Assembly: GCA_045530865.1 (NCBI GenBank)
Contig: JAZSCX010000129.1
Span: 1 to 31,081, forward strand
Length of the DNA: 31,081 bases
Direction of reading: 5' to 3'
From: Avoscillospira sp045530865
GTDB lineage: Bacteria > Bacillota > Clostridia > Oscillospirales > Oscillospiraceae
Shown: positions 1 to 6,388 of the stretch, piece after piece
Numbering within the stretch: the first letter of the stretch is position 1
Layout: each line of letters starts with the position of its first letter
The notes under the pieces: generated by a model
The model's database searches: none
Seen by the model: only the letters and a program-made list of their open reading frames with translations
What the model was told of the DNA's origin: nothing
Position numbers and translations under genes: made by a program

Positions 1-89
1 TGATGAGCTGATCTCCGCTTTCGACAAGGGTCTGCCCGTCGTCGAGTTCGACTCTGGTCTGTACTCCAACCGTGCTGACGTGAACCCCG
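1..89. other. Artefactual 89-bp insert copy at the window edge
   Basis: These bases match 174-262 at an offset of exactly 173: the first 54 bases are identical, then differences appear (for example 55 t versus 228 c, and 71-73 cgt versus 244-246 ggc). Frame 2 translates to the same substrate-binding protein segment as downstream, ending in a variant NRADVNP instead of NGADITE. The segment ends exactly where a sequencing adapter begins, and its first base equals the first base after the adapter. That is what one expects from a short 89-bp library insert read through the adapter in a rolling-circle (DNA nanoball) library. It is probably not contiguous with the genome in this form. Confidence 0.85.
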
Positions 90-173
90 AAGTCGGAGGC
101 CAAGCGGTCTTAGGAAGACAATAGAGAGGGACAACTCCTTGGCTCACAGAACGACATGGCTACGATCCGACTT
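90..173 (+). other. MGI/BGI DNBSEQ library adapter with 10-nt barcode (contamination)
   Basis: The 84 bases read as three blocks. Positions 90-121 (32 nt, AAGTCGGAGGCC...GGAAGACAA) are the forward MGI/BGI adapter. Positions 122-131 (tagagaggga) are a 10-nt sample barcode. Positions 132-173 (42 nt, CAACTCCTTGGC...GATCCGACTT) are the reverse complement of the reverse adapter. The match to these commercial oligonucleotides is recalled from knowledge, and the lengths and order fit exactly. It is synthetic DNA carried into the assembly. An apparent TTG start at 139 and the N-terminus MAHRTTWLRS read from it are adapter-encoded and not biological. Confidence 0.97.
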
Positions 174-885
174 TGATGAGCTGATCTCCGCTTTCGACAA
201 GGGTCTGCCCGTCGTCGAGTTCGACTCCGGTCTGTACTCCAACGGCGCTGACATCACCGAGGGCAAGGATCCCACCATCGGCTCCGTTGCTACCAACAAC
301 TACGCTGCTGCTGAAGTTGTTGCTGAAAACTTCTATGCTTACCTGAAGGACAACGGTCTGGCTGTTGACGGCTACAAGGTCGGCGTGATCCAGCACGACT
401 CCACCTCCACCGGTATCGACCGCGCTGGCGGCTTCGCTGACAAGATCGCTGCTCTGGCAGAGGCTGACGGCATTGAACTGGATGTTCAGACTCAGGTCAA
501 GGCCAACAACGCCGGCGAGTACAAGCTGGGCCTGACTGCTCTGGCTGACTGGGGCGCACAGTCCATCTTCATGACAAACGAAGGTGTTGTGAACGAAGTC
601 TTCCCCGAAATCTCCGACAACGCTGATACCTACAAGGACATCCTGTTCTGCGGCTTCGACGCAGGCACCAACCAGTACAACTGGATGAAGGACGCCGGCG
701 CTACTTATGCAAAGCTGGTCGGCTCCGTTGCTCAGGACTCCTACTCCATCGGCTACAAGGCTGTTGAGCTGGCTATTGCCAAGCTGGACGGCAAGGCTGT
801 CGAAGACGTGGGCATCGCTGGTGTTTGGTACAACGCCGAGAACATCGACGAGCAGAAGGATAGAAACATCTTCTACATGGGCTAA
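174..885 (+). CDS. Sugar-type ABC transporter substrate-binding protein, 3' part
   Basis: About 237 residues of the C-terminal portion of a periplasmic-binding-protein type 1 family protein (RbsB/XylF-like, Peripla_BP_4 type). The open frame enters from the adapter, so the true start, signal peptide or lipobox and roughly the first 90-100 residues are missing. Visible family-like features are the stretch around VGVIQHDSTSTGIDRAGGF in the first lobe, a second-lobe segment ILFCGFDAGTNQYNWMKD, and SVAQDSYSIGYKAVELA near the end, typical of sugar-binding PBPs. Such proteins sit outside the membrane and deliver ligand to an ABC permease; ligand identity cannot be told. Codon use is strongly biased (tcc, gct, aag, ctg), suggesting high expression. 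A clear terminator follows. No other transporter genes are in view. Confidence 0.85.
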
Positions 886-921
886 TTCCCTGCTCTACAT
901 AGCGAATACCTGAAAATCAGG

Positions 922-950
922 CCGGCAGCACATCTGTGCTGCCGGTTTTT
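922..950 (+). terminator. Rho-independent terminator of the substrate-binding protein gene
   Basis: A perfect 10-bp stem, CCGGCAGCAC (922-931) and GTGCTGCCGG (936-945), with loop ATCT is followed by TTTTT. It lies 37 bp after the stop at 885. Its last two T's overlap the stop codon of the convergent DUF6512 gene. Confidence 0.95.
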
Positions 951-1482
951 ATATTTGAAGACCGTAGGTTCCGGTCTGGGGATCCTGAAACAGCGGGATC
1001 TGAGGCGGGCGGAAGGTCAACAGGGTAAAAACCGCGGCAAAGAGCCACAGAATCACCAGCGCCGTATCGGATTGTAGGCGACATGCATAGCCTCGTTGGA
1101 ACAGTACCGTTTCAAGCCGATAGGATGCCGCTGCCGTCAGGAAGAAGATGACGATATTGAACCAGTCGGCAGATGTGCCGAGGATACCGGTATAGGTATA
1201 ATAAAGCACTGGAATCAGCGCAAGTCCCAGCGAGATCCCCAGCAGTTTGATGCACCAGAATTGGGGGATATCCTTTCCCCAGACCCGATTTTCCGCCAGT
1301 GCAAAGAGGAACATGGGGTAAAAAATCAGCTTCATATGCTCCCAAATGGACTCGTTTACCGCCGAAAACAGGCCTGCGATCCAGTTTTGACCGGTCAAAT
1401 CGAATAAAAAATGCAGAAAAGTACCCAGTGCGGCTGTAAAAAGGAAGCCTGCAAGCTGCCAATTGGAAATGGAATGTTTCAT
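949..1482 (-). CDS. DUF6512 family multi-pass membrane protein
   Basis: A 177-residue hydrophobic protein with about five predicted membrane segments (roughly residues 8-30, 50-65, 78-98, 103-122 and 140-158). It carries the segment FSAVNESIWEHMKLIFYPMF, characteristic of the DUF6512 family found in Clostridia; biochemical function is unknown. The start at 1482 is supported by GGAGG (1490-1494) seven bases upstream. The stop codon overlaps the T-tract of the convergent terminator. The gene lies downstream of ribU on the same strand, but a terminator (1531-1566) separates them. Only a weak promoter-like TATACT (1512-1517 on the plus strand as agtata) is visible. It could be expressed by read-through. 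Confidence 0.8.
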   Translation of the reverse strand: MKHSISNWQLAGFLFTAALGTFLHFLFDLTGQNWIAGLFSAVNESIWEHMKLIFYPMFLFALAENRVWGKDIPQFWCIKLLGISLGLALIPVLYYTYTGILGTSADWFNIVIFFLTAAASYRLETVLFQRGYACRLQSDTALVILWLFAAVFTLLTFRPPQIPLFQDPQTGTYGLQI

Positions 1483-1530
1483 AAATCCGCCTCCGATGCT
1501 TGTTCTGAGACAAGTATATGGAGGATTTTC

Positions 1531-1566
1531 AAAAAAATGTCCCGGTTTTGCATAGCAAAACCGAGA
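1531..1566 (-). terminator. Rho-independent terminator of ribU
   Basis: On the minus strand, TCTCGGTTTTGC pairs with GCAAAACCGGGA (12 bp including one T-G pair) around a TAT loop, occupying plus positions 1540-1566. It is followed after two bases by seven T's (1531-1537). It begins 13 bp after the ribU stop. Confidence 0.93.
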
Positions 1567-1578
1567 TGATTATTTAGA

Positions 1579-2301
1579 TTATTTGTGCCGGAAAAACAGC
1601 TTTTCCACCCGCTTGTACAGCAAAAGGGTCAAAACAGAGACCAGAATGCCCTTTACCAGATTAAAAGGAACCACGGCAAACAGCACCAGTGTGGTCACAG
1701 AGTGGATGGCGCTGTTGACTGCGGTGCCCATGCCGATGATGGCCTCCATGGGCATACCGTAGAGCTGGGAAAACTTGGGCAGCATGTACACCGCGTTGAA
1801 GAAGCTGCCGAAGGTGGTCATGACTGCGGTGCCGGTGATCAGGCCGATGATGGCGGTTTTTCTGGTCTTTTTGGCGTGGTAGACGATGGAAGCCGGCAGT
1901 ACCAGCGCGCAGCCCACAGCGAAGTTGGCGAAATCACCCACGAACGCGGTGTCGGTGCCCTTCATCATCAGTTTCAGCAAAATCTTTACAAACTCACAGA
2001 CCACACCTGCCACAGGCCCCAGATAGAAGGTGCAGATCAGGATGGGGATCTCGCTGAGGTCGATTTTGTAAAAGCCGGGGGCGAAGAACAGGGGAATCTC
2101 AATGAGCATCAGCACCGATGCGATGGCACTGAACATGGCGATGAAGGAGACAGTATTGGCGGTGCCGAGACGGCTGGGCGTTTTGAGGAGCTTCTCCGCG
2201 GCCCATGCCACCAACACCAGCACGGCAAAAACGGCCAGACAGGTCAGCAGGAAGGTGAGGTTCTCCTGTGCGGTTTTCAGAAATTCAGTCCATTTGTTCA
2301 T
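1579..2301 (-). CDS. ribU: Riboflavin ECF transporter substrate-binding (S) component
   Basis: A 240-residue integral membrane protein of the RibU type. It is the S component that binds riboflavin and works with the shared EcfA/EcfA'/EcfT energising module, which is not encoded here. The family signature is around residues 76-110 (IPLFFAPGFYKIDLSEIPIL, then YLGPVAGVVCEFVKILLK), and the protein has about six to seven membrane helices including an extra N-terminal one. The start at 2301 (MNKW) is chosen over an in-frame ATG at 2325 because GGGAGG lies at 2308-2313, correctly spaced. An FMN riboswitch in the leader confirms the flavin assignment and implies repression when FMN is abundant. The gene has its own promoter and terminator, so it is probably monocistronic. 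Confidence 0.95.
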   Translation of the reverse strand: MNKWTEFLKTAQENLTFLLTCLAVFAVLVLVAWAAEKLLKTPSRLGTANTVSFIAMFSAIASVLMLIEIPLFFAPGFYKIDLSEIPILICTFYLGPVAGVVCEFVKILLKLMMKGTDTAFVGDFANFAVGCALVLPASIVYHAKKTRKTAIIGLITGTAVMTTFGSFFNAVYMLPKFSQLYGMPMEAIIGMGTAVNSAIHSVTTLVLFAVVPFNLVKGILVSVLTLLLYKRVEKLFFRHK

Positions 2302-2325
2302 AATAAAACCTCCCGAATATGTCAA

Positions 2326-2355
2326 ACACCTGAAAAGCAGCTGCCTTCCAGGTGT
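2326..2355 (-). promoter_or_regulatory. 13-bp hairpin between FMN riboswitch and ribU (expression platform)
   Basis: On the minus strand these 30 bases fold as a continuous 13-bp stem (ACACCTGGAAGGC with GCTTTTCAGGTGT, including two G-T pairs) around the loop AGCT. It sits between the aptamer and the ribU ribosome binding site. Only TT plus scattered T's follow (TTTGACAT), so it is a weak intrinsic terminator at best. It is probably the switching hairpin or a sequestration partner. Confidence 0.65.
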
Positions 2356-2381
2356 GAATCAGACAAAAAGGGAGATACACA

Positions 2382-2487
2382 CATCTTCTTCCATCCAGAC
2401 TGTACTGTCGGTACCGGAATTTCACCGGTTCAGCTTGCGCTCGCGGACTCTACCGCCGGTCGGGAATTACACCCTGCCCTGAAGACA
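2382..2487 (-). promoter_or_regulatory. FMN riboswitch (RFN element)
   Basis: Read on the minus strand from 2487 to 2382, the conserved RFN blocks occur in order: TCTTCAGGGCAGGGTG, AATTCCCGACCGGCGGT, AGAGTCCGCGAGC, GAACCGGTGAAATTCCGGTACC, GACAGTACAGTCTGGATG and GAAGAAGATG. The first and last blocks close helix P1. This is the standard FMN aptamer, here controlling ribU. FMN binding normally lowers expression of riboflavin uptake genes. Confidence 0.98.
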
Positions 2488-2513
2488 CTTGTTTTTCAAT
2501 TGTTTGTAGATCT

Positions 2514-2541
2514 ATTATACATTTTCGGAAAAGTTTTGCAA
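2514..2541 (-). promoter_or_regulatory. Sigma-A-type promoter for the riboswitch-ribU transcript
   Basis: On the minus strand, TTGCAA (2541-2536), a 16-bp spacer and a perfect TATAAT (2519-2514) lie about 27 bp upstream of the aptamer. Position and orientation fit a leader beginning just before the riboswitch. Confidence 0.8.
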
Positions 2542-2565
2542 TCCCTTTTTTTCTTGAAAAATGTA

Positions 2566-2574
2566 TGGTATAGT
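2566..2574 (+). promoter_or_regulatory. Possible extended -10 promoter for the DUF1273 gene
   Basis: TGGTATAGT is an extended -10 motif (TGn plus TATAGT at 2569-2574) with only a T-rich -35 region. It lies back to back with the minus-strand ribU promoter. The leader that follows contains a small hairpin CCGAAA-ATC-TTTCGG (2581-2595). Confidence 0.45.
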
Positions 2575-2649
2575 AAATAACCGAAAATCTTTCGGACGGG
2601 AAACCTTTTCCGATATTTCTCGTCTATTACATTGTGGAAGGTGGCAGCC

Positions 2650-3135
2650 ATGATCTGTGCGTTTACGGGGCACCGTCCCCACAAATTGCCCTGGCACACG
2701 GATGAAGCGGATCCCCGCTGTCTGGCGGTCAAGGAAATGATCGCGAGACGGCTGCGGGAAGCCTATGATCTGGGCTGCCGGGAGTTTCTCTGCGGGATGG
2801 CACTAGGCTGCGACCTGTTTTTTGCGGAAGCGGTGCTGCAGCTGCGGGAGCAGGATCCGGATCTGCGTTTGATCGCATTGCTGCCCTGCCCGAACCAGGC
2901 GGATCGCTGGCCGGAACAGGAGCGGCAGCGGTATCAGCTGCTTTGCAGCCGCTGCGATGAAGTGGAAACTCTGGAACTCCGGTACTCCGAGGGCTGTATG
3001 CTCCGCCGCAACCGGGTTCTGGTGGAGCGGGCGCAGGTGCTGATCTCCGTTTATGACGGAAGCACCGGCGGCACAGGCAATACCGTGTCCTGCGCCCGGC
3101 AGCTGGGCCTACAGATTCTGCCTGTCTGGGTTTAA
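2650..3135 (+). CDS. DUF1273 / SLOG-domain protein (YpsA-like)
   Basis: A 161-residue protein opening with MICAFTGHRPHKLPW, the hallmark of the DUF1273/YpsA family. This family has a Rossmann-like SLOG fold related to DprA and to nucleotide-ligand sensors. Further family segments are CREFLCGMALGCDLFFAE (about residues 40-58) and the late glycine-rich VYDGSTGGTGNT, expected to contact a nucleotide-type ligand. In Bacillus subtilis, YpsA affects cell division and stress; no reaction is established, so function here is open. ATG 2650 is preferred over an in-frame TTG at 2632 because GGAAGG (2636-2641) lies eight bases before it. Its stop overlaps the stop of the convergent DUF4830 gene. Confidence 0.85.
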   Translation: MICAFTGHRPHKLPWHTDEADPRCLAVKEMIARRLREAYDLGCREFLCGMALGCDLFFAEAVLQLREQDPDLRLIALLPCPNQADRWPEQERQRYQLLCSRCDEVETLELRYSEGCMLRRNRVLVERAQVLISVYDGSTGGTGNTVSCARQLGLQILPVWV

Positions 3136-3608
3136 TCCGGCATGTTAAAGCCATGGATAGCGCCGCCTGCGCCGGTGCCGGTGATATCGCCGCCGATAAC
3201 CTGATTCTTATGAATCAGAACCGTGGCATAATAATCCGCGCCGTTGGGATGGTTGTTGATCTGATAAACATAGCGCTTCACGACTTTTCCGGCATAGGGC
3301 GCCAGATCATAGCCCTGCGACTGCTGCAGTTGGTTGTAGCGGGTGAATACCTCATTGAATTCCTCCGGAATGCGAACCTCCTGAGTTTCGGTGGGCGCGT
3401 CGGTCACATCCCAGCCAAAGGCACGGAGAAAAGCCAGCCGCTCTTCGTTGGTGGCGGCCTTGCTTTCCGCGATCCCGGTTTCCGGAGATGCATCGCCGGA
3501 AGCATCGGCTTTGTCGCACAATACCACCAGCAGTGCTATGACTGCGGCGGCAATGAGCAGTCCGGTGAGGAATTTTCGTTTGGAGATTTTGGCAGATACG
3601 ATCATCAT
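3132..3608 (-). CDS. DUF4830 domain-containing membrane-anchored protein
   Basis: A 158-residue protein with one N-terminal hydrophobic segment (about residues 13-31, after a lysine-rich start) and an extracytoplasmic domain. The domain resembles DUF4830 of Clostridia: NEERLAFLRAFGWDV, IPEEFNEVFTRYNQLQQSQG, then YAGKVVKRYVYQINNHP and VIGGDITGTGAGG near the end. Function is unknown. GGGAGGG (around 3614-3620) is the ribosome binding site; both ATG 3608 and ATG 3605 are possible starts. The gene is divergent from the pseudouridine synthase gene with 55 bp between the starts, and convergent with DUF1273 with a four-base overlap of the two stop codons and no terminator hairpin between them. Confidence 0.8.
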   Translation of the reverse strand: MMIVSAKISKRKFLTGLLIAAAVIALLVVLCDKADASGDASPETGIAESKAATNEERLAFLRAFGWDVTDAPTETQEVRIPEEFNEVFTRYNQLQQSQGYDLAPYAGKVVKRYVYQINNHPNGADYYATVLIHKNQVIGGDITGTGAGGAIHGFNMPD

Positions 3609-3663
3609 AGGCGATCCCTCCCTGATATTGGGTGGTACAGCCTATGTGGAAGGATGGACAAAT

Positions 3664-4359
3664 ATGCAGCGACTTGACAAGCTTCTGTCGGAGGCAGGTG
3701 TGGCGTCCCGAAAGGAACTGAAAACCATGATCCGTGCCGGACGGGTGACGGTGGACGGGAAGGTGGCAGTATCTCCCGAAACCAAGGTGGATGAGCAGAC
3801 GGCGGATGTCCGGGTGGACGGACAGCCGGTGGGTAAGCAGCGCGCCGTATTGCTGATGCTGCACAAGCCCGCAGGCTATGTCACCTCTACGGACGATCCC
3901 CGGGACCGGACGGTGATGGAACTGGTGCCGCAGGAATACCGTTATCTGGATCCCAAGCCTGTGGGGCGGCTGGACAAGGAGACGGAAGGCCTGCTGCTGT
4001 TCACCAACGATGGGCAGCTGGCCCATAGAATTCTCTCTCCCCGCCATCGGGTATGGAAGCGCTATTACGCCGAGCACGAGGGTGAGGCCGGACAGGCGGA
4101 TGTGCATGCCTTTGCCGAAGGCGTTACCCTGAAGGACGGCGACCAATGTCTGCCGGCCAGACTGATCCCCCAGGGGCCGGGAAAAAGCCTGGTGGAGGTC
4201 TGCGAGGGCAAATACCATCAGGTACGGCGGATGCTGGCCTCCCGGGGAATGCCGGTGACCTATCTGAAACGGATCTCCGAGGCGGGTCTGGAGCTGGAGG
4301 ATCTGCCTCTGGGCCAATGCAGGGAAGTGGCTTTTTCAGAGCTTTCTCTGGGGGAGTGA
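3664..4359 (+). CDS. rsuA: RsuA-family 16S rRNA pseudouridine synthase
   Basis: A 231-residue enzyme with an N-terminal S4 RNA-binding domain (residues 1-60, MQRLDKLLSEAGVASRKELK) and the pseudouridine synthase domain. The catalytic aspartate is D104 in GRLDKETEGLLLFTNDG, at almost the same position as in E. coli RsuA. The C-terminal motif EGKYHQVRRMLASRGMPV is typical of the RsuA branch of COG1187, which isomerises a uridine in small-subunit rRNA; the precise target position is inferred from the family. The start at 3664 follows GGAAGG (3648-3653). The frame stays open far upstream, but that part is antisense to DUF4830 and lacks family similarity. RluB/RluE-like specificity cannot be excluded. 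Confidence 0.9.
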   Translation: MQRLDKLLSEAGVASRKELKTMIRAGRVTVDGKVAVSPETKVDEQTADVRVDGQPVGKQRAVLLMLHKPAGYVTSTDDPRDRTVMELVPQEYRYLDPKPVGRLDKETEGLLLFTNDGQLAHRILSPRHRVWKRYYAEHEGEAGQADVHAFAEGVTLKDGDQCLPARLIPQGPGKSLVEVCEGKYHQVRRMLASRGMPVTYLKRISEAGLELEDLPLGQCREVAFSELSLGE

Positions 4360-4361
4360 TT

Positions 4362-4386
4362 GTCATTTTGCACAGCGCAAAATGAC
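4362..4386 (+). terminator. Hairpin after the pseudouridine synthase gene (weak terminator candidate)
   Basis: GTCATTTTGC (4362-4371) pairs perfectly with GCAAAATGAC (4377-4386) around ACAGC, three bases after the stop. No T-tract follows, so it is a stem-loop of uncertain terminating power. Confidence 0.5.
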
Positions 4387-4460
4387 GGACGAATCGAAGA
4401 AAACCTCTCTCATGTTATCCACCTTGACGAAAAAATAGAAAAATAGCACAAAAAACGCAT

Positions 4461-4481
4461 GACAATTTGAAAAGAATTGTC
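4461..4481. promoter_or_regulatory. Inverted repeat upstream of the regulator gene promoter, possible operator
   Basis: GACAATT (4461-4467) and AATTGTC (4475-4481) form a 7-bp dyad with a 7-bp spacer, ending nine bases before the -35 box of the following promoter. The position suits a regulator-binding site, possibly for autoregulation by the HTH protein encoded next; this is inference. Confidence 0.4.
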
Positions 4482-4490
4482 AATACCCTC

Positions 4491-4519
4491 TTGAAAAACT
4501 GCCAAATACGATGTATTAT
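4491..4519 (+). promoter_or_regulatory. Sigma-A-type promoter for the regulator-ftsEX cluster
   Basis: TTGAAA (4491-4496), a 17-bp spacer and TATTAT (4514-4519) lie about 57 bp before the ATG at 4576. It is the only strong promoter-like signal in the 216-bp gap after the pseudouridine synthase gene. Confidence 0.75.
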
Positions 4520-4575
4520 GTCAATATGGCTTTGTGTAAAAAGTATTGTGAGAAAGATAGAGGGAGGGCGTTTTC

Positions 4576-5670
4576 ATGTCCAGCCGCATGTTTCAAAGTG
4601 TAATCGTCCAGTTGAAAGAAGCTACCGACCGCGTCCTTGGTGTGATCGATTCCGATGGCAATGTGGTTTCCTGCAGTGATACCGGCCTCATCGGTGAAAA
4701 ATGGCCGGAGGCTGTGATCCGTCTGAACAGCGCACCAGACTCCATGGTGGTCGTGGAGAAGCGCACCATGAAGCCGCTGGTCAGCTGGAGTGCGTATTTT
4801 GATTATGCCGTATTTGTGGAAGGCGACGATGAAGCGGCAAAGAGCATCTGCCTCATGGCCCATGTGGCCCTGAACGGCGCCAAGACCTATTATGAGGAAA
4901 AGCACGACAAGGGCACCTTTGTCAAGAATATCATTACTGACAATATTCTGCCCGGTGATATCTATATCCGTGCCAAGGAGCTGCACTTTACCACCGATCT
5001 GCCCCGTGCCGTGCTGCTGGTGCGGCAGGTAGGCCGTGCCGATGTGGCAGCCGTGGATCTGATCCAGAGCCTGTTTCCTGACCGGCAGCAGGACTTTGTA
5101 CTCAGCATCAATGAAACCGATATCGCCGTGGTCAGACAGATCACTGCCACCACGGAGATGTCCGAACTGGTGAAGCTGGCACGTCATATCGAGGAGACTC
5201 TGAAAACCGAGCTGTTTATCAAGACAGTCATTGGCATCTCCACCGTTGCCAGCCACCTGCGGGAGCTGGCGGACGCCTACAAGGAAGCCCAGACTGCCAT
5301 CGAAGTGGGCAAGGTGTTCGATACGGAAAAGAGCATCATGACCTATGAAAATCTGGGCATCGGACGCCTGATCTATCAGCTGCCCACCACCCTGTGTGAG
5401 ATCTTCCTGTCCGAGGTGTTCAAGAAGAACTCGATTGATACGCTGGATCAGGAGACGTTGTTCACCATCAACAAGTTCTTTGAAAACAACCTGAACGTTT
5501 CCGAGACTTCCCGGAAGCTGTTCGTCCACCGCAACACGCTGGTTTACCGTCTGGAGAAGATCAAGAAGCTGACCGGACTGGATCTGCGTGAGTTTGATCA
5601 TGCCATCATCTTCAAGGTGGCGCTGATGGTCAAGAAATACCTTGCCTCCCGGGAGAACCGTCTGATTTGA
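4576..5670 (+). CDS. CdaR/PucR-type helix-turn-helix transcriptional regulator
   Basis: A 364-residue protein with an N-terminal sensory-like region (about 1-125), a central GGDEF-like CdaR domain (about 130-265, including VIGISTVASHLRELADAYKEAQTAI) and a C-terminal PucR HTH_30 domain (about 300-360). The last contains ENNLNVSETSRKLFVHRNTLVYRLEKIKKLTGLDLREFDHA, close to the family consensus, split as ENNLNVSETSRKLFVHRNT and LVYRLEKIKKLTGLDL. It should be a cytoplasmic DNA-binding regulator; the signal it senses is unknown. GAGGGAGGG (about 4560-4568) precedes the ATG. It lies 28 bp before ftsE on the same strand, so it may be co-transcribed with the division genes, but a regulatory link is only inferred. 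Confidence 0.88.
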   Translation: MSSRMFQSVIVQLKEATDRVLGVIDSDGNVVSCSDTGLIGEKWPEAVIRLNSAPDSMVVVEKRTMKPLVSWSAYFDYAVFVEGDDEAAKSICLMAHVALNGAKTYYEEKHDKGTFVKNIITDNILPGDIYIRAKELHFTTDLPRAVLLVRQVGRADVAAVDLIQSLFPDRQQDFVLSINETDIAVVRQITATTEMSELVKLARHIEETLKTELFIKTVIGISTVASHLRELADAYKEAQTAIEVGKVFDTEKSIMTYENLGIGRLIYQLPTTLCEIFLSEVFKKNSIDTLDQETLFTINKFFENNLNVSETSRKLFVHRNTLVYRLEKIKKLTGLDLREFDHAIIFKVALMVKKYLASRENRLI

Positions 5671-5698
5671 CGCCCCTTCCGGAGAACCGGAGAGTACC

Positions 5699-6388
5699 AT
5701 GATTGAATTTCGAAACGTTACCAAAGTATACGAACCCGGCACCCGCGCCCTCAACGGCGTATCGCTGAAGATCGAGGATGGCGAGTTCGTGTTTCTGGTG
5801 GGCCCGTCGGGATCCGGCAAGTCCACCATTATCAAGATTCTGACGGCGGAGCTGATGCCCACCTCCGGCAGTGTGTTTATCAACGGCTTTACGCTGGAGA
5901 AGATCCGCCGCAGCGCCGTTCCCTACATGCGCCGTACCCTGGGCGTCATTTTTCAGGATTTCCGCCTGATCGAGAACAAGACGGTCTACGACAATGTGGC
6001 CTTTGCCATGCGCGTGATCGGCGCATCGGAAAAGGAGATCAAAAAGCGCGTGCCCTATGTGCTGGAGCTGGTGGGCCTGGAGAATAAATCCCGCCGCCTG
6101 CCCCATGAAATGTCCGGCGGTGAGCAGCAGCGTGGGGCCATTGCCCGTGCGCTGGTCAACAATCCCAATATGATCATCGCCGATGAGCCCACCGGCAATC
6201 TGGATCCTGCCCGCTCTCTGGAAATCATGATGCTGTTGGAGCAGATCAATGCCCTCGGCACCACGGTGATGGTGGTCACCCACGAAAAGGAACTGGTGGA
6301 TCGGTTCACCAAGCGGGTCATTGCCATCGATCAGGGTCAGGTTATCAGTGACGGAATGGACGGGTACTACACATATGAAGAAGAATAA
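5699..6388 (+). CDS. ftsE: Cell division ATP-binding protein FtsE
   Basis: A 229-residue ABC ATPase that pairs with FtsX and drives periplasmic/extracellular peptidoglycan hydrolases during division. Walker A is GPSGSGKST at 35-43, the signature SGGEQQR begins at 139, and Walker B ends IIADEPT with D162 and E163, followed by the H-loop in VMVVTHEKEL. Length and sequence are normal for FtsE. The end overlaps the start of ftsX by 14 bases, indicating translational coupling. Upstream sequence (CGGAGAACCGGAGAG) provides a purine-rich ribosome binding site. Confidence 0.97.
   Translation: MIEFRNVTKVYEPGTRALNGVSLKIEDGEFVFLVGPSGSGKSTIIKILTAELMPTSGSVFINGFTLEKIRRSAVPYMRRTLGVIFQDFRLIENKTVYDNVAFAMRVIGASEKEIKKRVPYVLELVGLENKSRRLPHEMSGGEQQRGAIARALVNNPNMIIADEPTGNLDPARSLEIMMLLEQINALGTTVMVVTHEKELVDRFTKRVIAIDQGQVISDGMDGYYTYEEE

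Noticed and set aside
90..173. Possible tRNA-Ser/Leu-like or regulatory sequence (GGAGGCCAAGCGG looks tRNA-like)
   Set aside because: The whole 84-bp block is explained by sequencing adapter arms plus barcode, and no cloverleaf is completed.
2632..2649. Longer start (TTG 2632) for the DUF1273 protein
   Set aside because: The GGAAGG site overlaps those codons and is placed for ATG 2650, where the family motif begins directly.
3391..3663. N-terminal extension of the pseudouridine synthase over 91 codons
   Set aside because: It is antisense to the DUF4830 gene, and the S4 domain begins exactly at ATG 3664 with its own ribosome binding site.
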